A stretch of 64,000 nt of DNA from Ligaoa zhengdingensis (GCF_014384885.1 NZ_JACRST010000014.1:1-64000), one strand, 5' to 3'. Counted from the stretch's first letter, positions 1 to 8,325 are shown. Notes: generated by a model not told the origin, from the sequence alone. Numbers and translations are program-made.

Positions 1-21
1 CTCCTTTCTCCGCCATGATAC

Positions 22-54
22 AAAAATACCGCCCGTAGTCTCGTTTGGGCGGTA
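22..54 (-). terminator. terminator-like hairpin at window edge
   Basis: An 8-bp perfect stem (TACCGCCC / GGGCGGTA, 27-34 with 47-54) is flanked on the left by five A residues. Read leftward this is a GC-rich hairpin followed by a U-run. Read rightward the tail is only CTTTGTG, so it could also end an upstream rightward gene, less efficiently. No leftward gene that it would serve is visible in the window. Confidence 0.45.
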
Positions 55-147
55 CTTTGTGTAAGATTGGCAGTCCATTATTAAGTTTTTTATTATGTTC
101 CCTTTGTACACCGTTGCAACAGGAACCTCACCACCTATACCCGCGAA

Positions 148-1665
148 ATGGTGCTGAAAAACTTGTCCCCCTATTCGGTGGAGAACTACGACCTTATGGT
201 GGAGCGCCTTGCGGAGACCAATAACCTGGGCGGCGCGAAGGAGGAGGTCATAAAACAGTTTCAGCTGGAAACCATGATCCGGCTGCTGGAGGAGAAACCG
301 GCCGGTTATGACTTCGTGTTTTCAATTCGGAAAGAGGATGGGATACGGTATAAGCAGGTCAATGTGCTGTGGGGAGGTGAAAACCACAGGATGGTCTGCC
401 TGGTCCAGGCGGATGTGACCGACATGTTGACCGCAGAGCGCCAAACCAAAAAGGCGTTGGAGGGGGCGCTAACCGTTGCGGAGGAAGCAAACCGGGCGAA
501 GAGCGACTTCCTTTCCGCCATGAGCCACGACATCCGCACCCCGATGAATGCCATCATGGGGATGACGGCGCTGGCGACCGCCCATTTGGACGATCGGGAG
601 CGGGTGTCCGACTGTCTGCGGAAGATTTCCGTCTCGTCCAAGCATCTGATGAGCCTCATCAATGATATCCTGGATATGAGCAAGATTGAACGCTCTAAAA
701 TCACCTTGAACCGGATGAAAATATTCCTTCCAGACCTGATCGAACAGATGTCCGCGATGATGGCGCCGCAGGCCCGTGAGGCCAGTTTGCGGTTTGAAAT
801 CGAGGCGAAGGGGGTTCGGCACAACTATTTTTACGGCGATTCTCTGCGTATCAGCCAAATTTTGATCAATCTGCTGAGCAATGCGATCAAATTCACGCCC
901 GAGGGCGGCGCGGTGCACTGCTTGGTGGAGGAGTTAGACCCGGCCGATGACCCGTTATGCGCGCGTTATCGGTTTACGATCAGCGATACTGGAATTGGAA
1001 TGTCGGAGGAACTGCTTACACACATTTTTGAGCCGTTTGCGCGCAGCAGGAACGCGCGATATGTCGAGGGTACGGGCCTCGGCCTCAGCATCACCAAGGG
1101 CTTGGTCGACCTGATGAAGGGCGAAATTTCCGTGGAGAGCCGGGCGTATCAGGGCACCACGTTCCGGGTCGAATTGGAATGTGAATACCTGGGGGCTGAA
1201 CTGGACGCGCGCACGGATGCCGGTGAAGCTCGCCCCCCCGCATCTGAGCATACAGAGATATTCGCCGGCCGCTGCTTCTTGGTGGCCGAGGATAACGCGA
1301 TCAATTCGGAGATCCTGTGTGAGCTGCTTCAGATGTACGGTGCGAAGGCGGTTGTAAAGACAGACGGCGCACAGACGGTGCGAGCGTTCCAGGAAGCGGC
1401 GCCGGGCGCCTTTGACGCGATTCTGCTGGACATTCAGATGCCGGTGATGAATGGTTATGAAGCTGCACGGGCCATCCGAGGGATGAAGAGGGCTGATGCG
1501 GGGATCGTTCCGATCATTGCGATGACAGCCAATGCCTTTGCTGAGGATATCCAGGCGTCGATCGATGCCGGGATGGATGCGCATGTCGCCAAACCTATCG
1601 ACCTGGAGGTGCTGAACGCCACATTTCTCAGGCTGTTGGGGAAGAACCGGACGGCTGAACAGTGA
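148..1665 (+). CDS. hybrid sensor histidine kinase/response regulator, probably 5'-truncated
   Basis: Signal-transduction kinase with a C-terminal receiver. Residues 1-95 resemble the end of a PAS-like sensor domain. A HisKA domain follows with the phospho-acceptor His at about 127 (SHDIRTP), then an HATPase domain with N-box NLLSNAIKF, G1 DTGIGM and G2 GTGLGLSI. The receiver domain (about 375-495) has its phospho-Asp at about 428 (LLDIQMP). There is no membrane segment or signal peptide. The frame stays open upstream of the ATG to a stop at 82-84, and codons just before the ATG (TTYTRE) continue the family-like PAS sequence. No ribosome binding site precedes the ATG. Related clostridial kinases carry a complete N-terminal PAS/sensor region, so this looks like a gene that lost its 5' end. 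It may be untranslated. A terminator follows. Confidence 0.8.
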   Translation: MVLKNLSPYSVENYDLMVERLAETNNLGGAKEEVIKQFQLETMIRLLEEKPAGYDFVFSIRKEDGIRYKQVNVLWGGENHRMVCLVQADVTDMLTAERQTKKALEGALTVAEEANRAKSDFLSAMSHDIRTPMNAIMGMTALATAHLDDRERVSDCLRKISVSSKHLMSLINDILDMSKIERSKITLNRMKIFLPDLIEQMSAMMAPQAREASLRFEIEAKGVRHNYFYGDSLRISQILINLLSNAIKFTPEGGAVHCLVEELDPADDPLCARYRFTISDTGIGMSEELLTHIFEPFARSRNARYVEGTGLGLSITKGLVDLMKGEISVESRAYQGTTFRVELECEYLGAELDARTDAGEARPPASEHTEIFAGRCFLVAEDNAINSEILCELLQMYGAKAVVKTDGAQTVRAFQEAAPGAFDAILLDIQMPVMNGYEAARAIRGMKRADAGIVPIIAMTANAFAEDIQASIDAGMDAHVAKPIDLEVLNATFLRLLGKNRTAEQ

Positions 1666-1705
1666 GCAGAAGGGTGATGCGGCCAAACGTCCGCTGCATC
1701 CACTG

Positions 1706-1743
1706 AAAAGTTCCTGGAACCACTGGTTTCAGGAACTTTTTGT
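1706..1743 (+). terminator. rho-independent terminator of the kinase gene
   Basis: A 12-14-bp stem formed by AAGTTCCTGGAACCA and its near-perfect complement TGGTTTCAGGAACTT ends in a T-run at 1737-1741. It lies about 45 bp after the kinase stop. Confidence 0.85.
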
Positions 1744-1806
1744 ATCGATGCGGTGGAATATTTTTCGCCCTTTTACCAACGCTAACAGTATTGGTATCGG
1801 GAGCGC

Positions 1807-1982
1807 GGCCGTTTGAAGGTTTCCTCCAAAAGATGCCTCCGGCGGATGGGGCGACACGCGCACTGCGCGCGTCCCCTCGCCAATGAACAAAGATGCTCTT
1901 ATCGTCCCTTTCCTTCGCGCGATAAGGGCCTGCTTTCCAACAATATTTTGTGCCGGCGTGAAGCGGCGGAATGGAGAATTGA
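1807..1982 (+). repeat. structured dispersed intergenic repeat, copy A
   Basis: This ~175-bp stretch aligns along its length with 53690-53862. Nearly identical blocks include CAATATTTTGTGCCG and GTGAAGCGGCGGAATGGAG. Three hairpins occur in the same order in both copies. The clearest has arms CTTATCG/CGATAAG here and CTTATCA/TGATAAG in copy B, a compensatory pair change that keeps the stem. The repeat ends in GGAATGGAG, which can act as a ribosome binding site for whatever follows. No protein is recognisable in any frame. It could be a REP/MITE-like element or a structured RNA. Confidence 0.8.
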
Positions 1983-1983
1983 T

Positions 1984-2061
1984 ATGAGAGCGCTTGATTG
2001 TCAAGACATCCGAGCGGTACAGAAGCTCAGTGGCCGTATGAAAGGGGCGATGCGGCTGTGA
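1984..2061 (+). CDS. possible 25-residue leader peptide
   Basis: A short reading frame starts at the ATG 7-8 nt after GGAG at the end of the repeat. It ends at TGA 2059-2061, overlapping the GTG start of the oxidoreductase as GTGA. That geometry would permit translational coupling. The peptide resembles nothing I know, and the frame may be fortuitous. Confidence 0.22.
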   Translation: MRALDCQDIRAVQKLSGRMKGAMRL

Positions 2062-3500
2062 ACGAATCCATTTGGAGCAAAACGGTCCAGTTCCCGGAGC
2101 GTCCACCGCTTCCGGGCGACTTAACCGCTGATGCCGCCGTGATCGGCGGAGGTCTGGCAGGCGTGCTCACGGCGCATTTTTTGAAGGAGACGGGCCTGCG
2201 CGTGGTGGTTCTGGAGGCGTCCCGCGTGGGCAGCGGGCAGACCAAAAACACCACGGCCAAAATCACCTCCCAACACGGGTTGATCTATCACCGCCTGCTC
2301 GAACAGATCGGGGAAGAGCGGGCGAGGCAGTATGCCGAAGCCAACCAGCGCGCCATAGAGGAATACCGAACCCTTATCGCTGAGCGGCGGATGGAATGCG
2401 ACTTTGCCGAAGCGCCCGCCTACCTTTATTCCACCGCTGAGCGGGAGTCGTTGGAGCAGGAGTTCAAAGCGGCAAGGCTGCTCGGGATCGACGCCGCCCT
2501 CTGCGACGGCGCGGAGCTCCCGTTTCCCGTAGCCGCCGCCCTGCGGTTCGACAGGCAGGCGCGGTTTCATCCGATGAAATTCCTGCGAACCGTGGCGGAG
2601 CCGCTGGAGATCTACGAACAAACCGCGGTGCAATCGGTGGAAGGGAACAGGTTGCAGACCGATCGCGGCACAGTGACGGCGCGGCACATTATCTTTGCGA
2701 CCCATTATCCGTTCCTGAACGTCCCCGGTTATTACTTTATGCGGATGCATCAGGAGCGCAGTTATGTGCTGGCGCTGGAAAACGCCGCACAGCTTGCGGG
2801 GATGTACCTGGGGATTGATGAGGACGGCCTCTCTCTCCGCCCGCAGGGAGATCTGCTGTTGCTCGGCGGCGGCAATCACCGCACTGGGGAAAACTCAGCG
2901 GGTGGACAGTATCGCAAATTGCGGGAGACCGCAAGGCGGTATTGGCCGGAAAGCAGGGAAGCGGCCGCTTGGAGCGCTCAGGACTGCATGACGCTGGACG
3001 GCGTGCCCTATATCGGGCGGTTTTCGTCCTCCACGCCGAATTGGTATGTGGCGACTGGATTCCAAAAATGGGGGATGACCTCGTCGATGGTTTCCGCCCT
3101 GCTTTTGACCGATTTGATCGTAAAGGGTGAAAGCCCGTGGGAAGCGGCGTTCACCCCCCAGCGCTTCGAGCCTACCGCTTCGGCGAAGGCGCTGATGCAG
3201 GAGACCGCCCAGGCCACCAAGGGGTTGGCGCGCAAGCTCTTCACGCCGCCCCGGGCGGACATCGAGGCGCTCCCCAACGGGCACGGCGGAGTGGTGGAAT
3301 ACGACGGCGATAAGGTAGGCGTCTACAAGGACAACAGCGGCGAAGTGTTCATCGTTTCAATCCGCTGCCCGCACCTGGGCTGTCAGTTGGAGTGGAACCC
3401 GGACGAAAAAAGCTGGGACTGCCCCTGCCACGGTTCCCGGTTCGATTACCGCGGGAATCTCATCGACAATCCCGCACAGAAGGGGTTGGAACATGAGTGA
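2058..3500 (+). CDS. FAD-dependent oxidoreductase with C-terminal Rieske domain
   Basis: A DAO-superfamily flavoprotein fused to a Rieske [2Fe-2S] domain, the architecture of Bacillus YhfW. Near the N-terminus the dinucleotide-binding motif is visible (AAVIGGGLAGVLTAHFL) with the acidic end of strand 2 in VVVLEAS. The last ~80 residues hold the Rieske ligands CPHLGC and CPCHGSRF. It is predicted cytosolic; the substrate is unknown, with amino acids or amines typical for DAO relatives. I chose GTG 2058 because AAAGGGG lies 10 nt upstream and the family homology begins right after it. A TTG at 1998 in the same frame lacks a ribosome binding site. The 3' end overlaps the next gene by 8 nt, indicating co-translation. 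The FAD fold could relay electrons to or from the Rieske cluster. Confidence 0.88.
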   Translation: MNESIWSKTVQFPERPPLPGDLTADAAVIGGGLAGVLTAHFLKETGLRVVVLEASRVGSGQTKNTTAKITSQHGLIYHRLLEQIGEERARQYAEANQRAIEEYRTLIAERRMECDFAEAPAYLYSTAERESLEQEFKAARLLGIDAALCDGAELPFPVAAALRFDRQARFHPMKFLRTVAEPLEIYEQTAVQSVEGNRLQTDRGTVTARHIIFATHYPFLNVPGYYFMRMHQERSYVLALENAAQLAGMYLGIDEDGLSLRPQGDLLLLGGGNHRTGENSAGGQYRKLRETARRYWPESREAAAWSAQDCMTLDGVPYIGRFSSSTPNWYVATGFQKWGMTSSMVSALLLTDLIVKGESPWEAAFTPQRFEPTASAKALMQETAQATKGLARKLFTPPRADIEALPNGHGGVVEYDGDKVGVYKDNSGEVFIVSIRCPHLGCQLEWNPDEKSWDCPCHGSRFDYRGNLIDNPAQKGLEHE

Positions 3501-5496
3501 AAATCTGCTGATCCATGAAAAGTCGCCCTATCTGCTCCAACATGCCCACAACCCGGTGCATTGGTATCCCTGGGGCGACGAGGCGTTCCAGGCCGCCCGC
3601 CGGGAGGATAAGCCGATCTTTCTCTCCGTCGGCTATTCCACCTGCCATTGGTGCCATGTGATGGAGCGGGAATCCTTTGAAGATGAAGAGGCCGCGGCGC
3701 TCCTCAACCGGGCGTTTCTTGCAATCAAGGTGGACCGGGAGGAGCGGCCGGATGTGGACGCTGTTTATATGGCGGTATGCCAGGCGCTGACCGGGTCCGG
3801 CGGATGGCCGCTCACCATTCTGATGACCCCGGATCAAAAACCGTTTTGGGCGGGTACCTATCTGCCCAAGCGCAGCCGCTACGGCCAGACGGGCCTGATG
3901 GAGCTTTTGGAGCGGGTGGAAGCCCTCTGGAATACCGGCCGGGAACAGCTCTTGCAGGCCGGGGACGAGATTGCGGCCCACATCGCCCGCCCCGAAAACA
4001 CGCGGGCATCGGAGCCGGACAAGGAATTGCTGCACGAGGCTGTGAAGCTGTTCCGCCGCAGCTTCGACGGCAAAGACGGAGGTTTTGGGGCGGCGCCCAA
4101 ATTTCCAACGCCCCACAACCTTTTGTTTCTTATGGAGTATGCAGGGCTGGAAGGCGCCCCAGATTCCCTCCACATGGCGGAAACAACCCTCGTTCAGATG
4201 GCGAGGGGAGGGCTGTTCGACCAGATCGGCGGTGGATTTTCGCGTTACTCCACGGACAAGCGGTGGCTGGCGCCCCACTTTGAAAAGATGCTCTACGACA
4301 ATGCGCTGCTTGCCTACACCTACCTAGAGGCGTTTCAGCGGACGGAGCGACAGTTCTACCGGGTTGTGGTCGAACGCACGCTGGATTATGTCCTGCGGGA
4401 GCTCACCGGCCCATCGGGGGAGTTCTACTGCGGCCAGGATGCCGACAGCGACGGTGAGGAGGGCGGATATTACCTGTTTACACCGGGCGAGGTGGAGCGG
4501 GTACTTTCTGCAGGGGAGAGTAACTTGTTTTGCAAGTGGTACGGAATCACCCAGCAGGGCAACTTTGAGGGAAAGTGCATCCCGAACCTGCTGATGAACC
4601 CCGATTATGATCGGGAACCGCCCGAGCTCGCCCAGGTACGCCAAAAGCTGTACGAGTACCGCCTGAACCGCACCAAGCTACACCGGGACGACAAGGTGTT
4701 GACCGCCTGGAACGCCCTGATGATAGCAGCCCTGGCAAAGGCGTACCGGGTGCTGGGGGAAACGAAGTATCTGGATGCTGCATGCCGTGCACGGGATTTT
4801 ATCCGTGAGAATATCGCCCTTCCGGATGGGCGGCTCCGGCTGCGCTGGCGGGAAGGGGAGGCCGCACATGCCGGGCAGTTGGACGATTATGCGTTTTACG
4901 CCTGGGCACTGTTGGAGCTCTACGCTGCAAATTTTGATGCCTCCTGCCTGATGGAGGCGGTGTCGCTTGCGGAACAGATGAGGGAACACTTTTGGGATGA
5001 ACAGCGCGGCGGCTTTTATCTCACCGCCAACGATGCGGAACAGCTCATCGCCCGGCCGAAAGAGACGTATGACGGCGCGATGCCCTCCGGGAATTCGGTC
5101 GCCGGGTTGGTGCTGGTCCGGCTGTGGAAACTGACCGGAGAGGAAAAATGGTCAGAGCTTGCAGGCCGTCAGCTATCGTTTTTGGCTGGCAGCGCGCAGG
5201 AGTATCCGGCGGGTTTCAGCTTCGCGCTGCTGTCAATTTGCGAAATGCTCTATCCCTCGCGGGAGATGGTCTGTGTCACGGCGAACGGCGTGCCGGATGG
5301 ACTGTGTAAGCTCAGCGAACAGAACCGGCTGCACACCCTGCTCAAGTCTCGAGAAAACGCGGATTTGCTGACACAGGCTGTACCGTTCACGGAGCACTAT
5401 TCCGTGCCGAAATCGGGGAATGCTTTTTATCTCTGCAAAAACGGTGCCTGCGCCGCCCCGGTTTACGATCTAGAGGAGCTCAAGCGAATGATATAG
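3493..5496 (+). CDS. YyaL-type thioredoxin-domain protein (DUF255)
   Basis: About 667 residues, the usual size of the YyaL/SPATA20 family. The N-terminal thioredoxin-like domain opens with the family signature KSPYLLQHAHNPVHWYPW and carries a CxxC-type pair (STCHWCHVM). The remainder is an alpha/alpha-barrel related to N-acylglucosamine 2-epimerases, with typical blocks such as GGFGAAPKFPTP and HFEKMLYDNA. The enzymatic role of the family is not established; redox or sugar-linked functions have been proposed. It is cytosolic, with no signal peptide. The start codon lies inside the end of the FAD/Rieske gene, so the two form one operon and may act in one redox process. The translation is complete, with no frameshift seen. 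Confidence 0.9.
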   Translation: MSENLLIHEKSPYLLQHAHNPVHWYPWGDEAFQAARREDKPIFLSVGYSTCHWCHVMERESFEDEEAAALLNRAFLAIKVDREERPDVDAVYMAVCQALTGSGGWPLTILMTPDQKPFWAGTYLPKRSRYGQTGLMELLERVEALWNTGREQLLQAGDEIAAHIARPENTRASEPDKELLHEAVKLFRRSFDGKDGGFGAAPKFPTPHNLLFLMEYAGLEGAPDSLHMAETTLVQMARGGLFDQIGGGFSRYSTDKRWLAPHFEKMLYDNALLAYTYLEAFQRTERQFYRVVVERTLDYVLRELTGPSGEFYCGQDADSDGEEGGYYLFTPGEVERVLSAGESNLFCKWYGITQQGNFEGKCIPNLLMNPDYDREPPELAQVRQKLYEYRLNRTKLHRDDKVLTAWNALMIAALAKAYRVLGETKYLDAACRARDFIRENIALPDGRLRLRWREGEAAHAGQLDDYAFYAWALLELYAANFDASCLMEAVSLAEQMREHFWDEQRGGFYLTANDAEQLIARPKETYDGAMPSGNSVAGLVLVRLWKLTGEEKWSELAGRQLSFLAGSAQEYPAGFSFALLSICEMLYPSREMVCVTANGVPDGLCKLSEQNRLHTLLKSRENADLLTQAVPFTEHYSVPKSGNAFYLCKNGACAAPVYDLEELKRMI

Positions 5497-5624
5497 AAGT
5501 AGCGAGGCCACTATTTTCTACGCGCATCCGGGCACTTCGTGCCCTGGCGCTTTCGATTCTAAGGTCGTGGGGCGCCTAACGCCTCACATGGCCGCTTTTT
5601 ATATCTTGCCCTGGGGCGAGATAT
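5497..5624. other. structured intergenic segment
   Basis: This segment is rich in inverted repeats. It has a perfect 6-bp hairpin with a 3-nt loop (GGGCAC-TTC-GTGCCC), a GGCG/CGCC hairpin, a long-range GAGGC/GCCTC pair enclosing both, and a further stem TATATCT/AGATATA (about 5599-5625). No open frame or gene is visible. It may be a 3' structured RNA or a mobile palindromic repeat. I see no second copy in the window. Confidence 0.4.
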
Positions 5625-5662
5625 AAAAAAACCGCCTCTTCACAAAATGGAGAGGCAGTTTT
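5625..5662 (-). terminator. bidirectional terminator between convergent genes
   Basis: Stem GCCTCT/AGAGGC (5634-5639 with 5651-5656). Reading leftward it is followed by a run of seven T residues, the better terminator, serving the reductase gene. Reading rightward it is followed by AGTTTTG. Confidence 0.75.
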
Positions 5663-5677
5663 GCTCGCTGCTTTATT

Positions 5678-6607
5678 TTAAGACCGCTGCTTCACGGGTG
5701 CAGCCAGAATTTCGTCTTTTCTCTGTAAAAGTGTGTCGGAGAACAGTTCCTGCTCCAGTTTCTCAACCCCAATCCGGTCAATGGCGGCTCCCAAGCGCTC
5801 CTTTTGGCAGGCGTTTTCTTTGAACCAAAGCATGGTCTTTTCCAACAGTGGGAAGATTTCGTCCTCCTCCACCATGCGGGAAAGGGCGGTGCCCATGCGG
5901 GTGTGCTTGCCCCAGGTACCGCCTACAAAAATTTGATACAGCACGTGGTCGTGGCGCTCCACCGCACCAAAGGGGCATTTGCCGGTGCACACCCCGCAGG
6001 TTTTGCAGGTATCGTCTATCACCAGCTTTCCGCCTTTTAACGAGGCGGCCTTTACCGGGCAGCATTTTTCTATTTGGCAAACCTTGCAGCCCCGGCATTT
6101 TTCATCGCTGTAATGCGGCGCACGGTGCCCTTCAACGCCAAAGTCGTTCAAGCTGGGCTTCATGCAGCTGTTGGGGCAGCCGCCCACAGCGATTTTAAAT
6201 TTATGGGGCAGCTTCACGTCCCGCCACCCTTCGTAATAGCGTTGATGAATTTCCCTGGCCATAGCCTGGGTGTCAAAATTTCCATAGACACAGGTCGTGC
6301 CCTTACAGGCGGTGACTGGCCTGATCTTGGCGCCGGTTCCCCCAAATTGCAGCCCGCGTTCCGCCGCGTAGGCCACCGCGCCTTCTATGTTTTCGTAGGG
6401 GATCCCCACAATTTCTGCGGTGAGCCTGGTGGTAAAGGCCACTTTGCCGCTGCCAAATCGATCGGCTATTTCTGAAATCACCTGCAAATCCGCCGCGCTG
6501 AACACGCAGCCGGCGGGCACAATGCGGCCGGAAAATTCTTCCGTCCCCCTGTTAAGTAAAAAGCCCATCGCTTTTACTTCGGCAATTTGTGCTGGTTTCA
6601 ACGACAT
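5678..6607 (-). CDS. siroheme/4Fe-4S sulfite (nitrite) reductase-like protein
   Basis: A 309-aa COG2221-type protein (DsrA/AsrC-like). It has an N-terminal ferredoxin-like half domain, then a siroheme-Fe4S catalytic half with ligand motifs TACKGTTCVYG and GGCPNSCMKP. An inserted ferredoxin module follows with two CxxCxxC-type clusters (CRGCKVCQIEKCC and CKTCGVCTGKCP). This is the set of small single-subunit anaerobic reductases, which reduce sulfite or nitrite with ferredoxin-like electrons; the true substrate is not known. The ATG at 6607 is preferred over 6616 because the AAAGGA motif directly abuts the upstream ATG but lies about 8 nt before the second one. It diverges from a LysR regulator that probably controls it. 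Confidence 0.85.
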   Translation of the reverse strand: MSLKPAQIAEVKAMGFLLNRGTEEFSGRIVPAGCVFSAADLQVISEIADRFGSGKVAFTTRLTAEIVGIPYENIEGAVAYAAERGLQFGGTGAKIRPVTACKGTTCVYGNFDTQAMAREIHQRYYEGWRDVKLPHKFKIAVGGCPNSCMKPSLNDFGVEGHRAPHYSDEKCRGCKVCQIEKCCPVKAASLKGGKLVIDDTCKTCGVCTGKCPFGAVERHDHVLYQIFVGGTWGKHTRMGTALSRMVEEDEIFPLLEKTMLWFKENACQKERLGAAIDRIGVEKLEQELFSDTLLQRKDEILAAPVKQRS

Positions 6608-6615
6608 TTTTACCA

Positions 6616-6728
6616 TCCTTTCTCTTTTTCACACATTTCCTATTGTACACCCAGCCAGTTATTTTGTATAATATCAATATCGCGTTGTTTTAATAGGTAA
6701 ATAGCTATAGATGGAAGGGGAAAACAGA
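6616..6728. promoter_or_regulatory. divergent promoter region with candidate LysR operator
   Basis: Rightward promoter: TTGTAC (6643-6648), 18 nt, TATAAT (6667-6672). Leftward candidate: TATACA, 17 nt, TACAAT, whose -10 overlaps the rightward -35. A palindrome ATAG-N8-CTAT sits at about 6693-6708, just before the regulator gene, and has the form of a LysR-type site. Overlapping divergent promoters fit regulator-target control. Confidence 0.55.
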
Positions 6729-7592
6729 ATGACGCAACGCCTGCTGTATATCTTTCTGGCGGTGGTGGATGAAGGAACTATGAGCGCAGCCGCCAAAAAA
6801 CTTTATATTGCCCAGCCTTCCATCAGCGGGGCTATCGCAGAGTTGGAGCGGCACTACAACACAAAATTGTTTGACCGTCTGGGTCGCCGCTTATACCTCA
6901 CCGAAGCGGGGCGCAGGCTGAGCATCCATGCCCGCCGCCTGCTGGAAATGGAGCGGCAGATGGAGCTGGAGATGCGGGAGAACGCCCAAAATACGCCCCT
7001 GCGCCTGGGCGCCACTGTGACCGTGGGAGCCACCATTTTAAGCGGCATTATCAAGCGTCTCAACAGCCCTGCCGCCCCCTTTGTGCGCATCGATAATTCC
7101 GCAGAAATAGAAACCCTGCTGCTGAAAAGTGAATTGGACGCGGCGCTGGTGGAGGGCTGTGTCCACAGCCCGGACCTGCTGGTAAAACCGGTGATTCAAG
7201 ATGAGCTGATTTTGCTGTGCCCACCGGGACATCCGTTTGCTCAAAAGCGGGAAATTTCGCTGCACATGCTGGACCAGCAGCCCTTTATCCTGCGGGAAGC
7301 CGGCAGCGGGACCCGATCCCTTTTTGAAGAAACCCTGCGCAGCCATAACATCGCCATCCGGCAGCAATGGGTATGCAGCAGCCCTGCCGCGATTTTGCAG
7401 GCGGTGGAAAATGGCCTCGGACTCACAGTTATCAGCCGCCGCTTGGCGCAGGAGAAAATGGACCAGGGCAGGGTGTGCGGGGTGGCTTTTGAAAACCATT
7501 GCTTGCAGAGGGATTTCAGCCTGGTCTATCACCGGGATAAATATTTGACGCCTCAGCTTTTGGAGTTTTTTGTTCAATGTGAAGAGGTCTGA
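6729..7592 (+). CDS. LysR-family transcriptional regulator
   Basis: 287 aa. The N-terminal winged helix-turn-helix (about residues 1-60) has the family pattern SAAAKKLYIAQPSISGAIAELE and FDRLGRRLYLTEAG. A two-lobed substrate-binding domain follows (about 85-285) with the usual GLGLTVIS motif near the C-terminus. I start at ATG 6729 because AAGGGGA lies 7-8 nt upstream; the ATG at 6711 has no such site. It is divergent from the sulfite-reductase-like gene, and the shared intergenic region suggests it regulates that gene. The co-inducer is unknown. Residue patterns resemble CysL/YwfK-type regulators of sulfur genes, but that assignment is only suggestive. Confidence 0.9.
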   Translation: MTQRLLYIFLAVVDEGTMSAAAKKLYIAQPSISGAIAELERHYNTKLFDRLGRRLYLTEAGRRLSIHARRLLEMERQMELEMRENAQNTPLRLGATVTVGATILSGIIKRLNSPAAPFVRIDNSAEIETLLLKSELDAALVEGCVHSPDLLVKPVIQDELILLCPPGHPFAQKREISLHMLDQQPFILREAGSGTRSLFEETLRSHNIAIRQQWVCSSPAAILQAVENGLGLTVISRRLAQEKMDQGRVCGVAFENHCLQRDFSLVYHRDKYLTPQLLEFFVQCEEV

Positions 7593-8031
7593 TTTTGCTG
7601 TAAAAAGGCACGGCAATAGGCTGTGTGCTCTCCGCGGCGCAGCCTTAAAGCAGGTTTTATAACCCATAAAAGCGCAACAGGGCAGCCAGGATTTTTCCTA
7701 GCCGCCCTGCACTGATGCGGTAAAGTTACTATTTAACGGGACCAATGAGATGTTGAACTATATTCAGCTTCAAGACACCGATCCCGTGGCGTTGTGGCTG
7801 GTGGTTTGATAAAGAACGATATCTTGTGGAATGTTTTTTCCTGAGGCTCAAGACCTTCACGCGTATTGCACCAGATATGAAAAGAAAGCACGTTTCTTTG
7901 CTGCTGCTCTCTCTTGCATCTTCGTTTGGTCACTTTGATAATTTTAAAGCAGACTTTAGTGCGTCCGCCATTCCGCCATCCTCGCATTTATATGACACAG
8001 GCTATAGTTCTTGCTTTTACAACGAGATTCG
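7593..8031. other. intergenic region with one strong hairpin
   Basis: About 440 bp without a credible gene. A 14-bp near-perfect hairpin (CAGGGCAGCCAGGA with TCCTAGCCGCCCTG, 7678-7709) follows the LysR gene but has no T-tail. Short frames here (for example 7826-8035) show no ribosome binding site or recognisable motif. Confidence 0.5.
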
Positions 8032-8060
8032 TTGACATTCGCGATTGGATGTAGTATAAT
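8032..8060 (+). promoter_or_regulatory. consensus sigma-A promoter of the giant surface-protein gene
   Basis: Perfect -35 TTGACA (8032-8037), a 17-nt spacer and a perfect -10 TATAAT (8055-8060). Transcription would start about 20 nt before the cobalamin riboswitch. Confidence 0.9.
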
Positions 8061-8083
8061 CTTCCTTAACAACTGAATAGAAC

Positions 8084-8252
8084 TATATCAAGTGCTCTGC
8101 CCACAGGCGCAGAGATAATAGGGAATTGGGTGAGAATCCCAAACGGACCCGCCGCTGTAAACGTGGAGTGCAGCTTTTATTATGTCACTGAGCAATCGCT
8201 TGGGAAGACGAAGCTGCGTGAGGATGCGTGAGCCAGAAGACCTGCTTGGTAT
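8084..8252 (+). promoter_or_regulatory. cobalamin riboswitch upstream of giant surface protein
   Basis: It has the conserved core of the B12 aptamer in order: AGGGAATTGGGTGAGAATCC, then GGACCCGCCGCTGTAA, GGGAAGACG, and GTGAGCCAGAAGACCTGC. P1 forms between ATATCAAG (8084-8091) and CTTGGTAT (8245-8252). A terminator hairpin follows about 75 nt later, so an OFF switch by premature termination when B12 is plentiful is expected. Confidence 0.95.
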
Positions 8253-8325
8253 TTCACTGGAAGCAAACTACGTGGAGAACAGTTTGTGAGGGGGCGTTTT
8301 TCGCCTTTTGTTGTTGCGAATACGT

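Noticed and set aside
1729..2106. Leftward 125-codon open frame across repeat copy A, with a similar leftward frame across copy B
   Set aside because: Similarity between the two frames comes from the shared noncoding repeat; there is no ribosome binding site and the hairpins explain the conservation better.
7826..8035. Rightward 69-codon frame ending at the giant-gene promoter
   Set aside because: No ribosome binding site; it overlaps the -35 box of a consensus promoter and has no recognisable motif.
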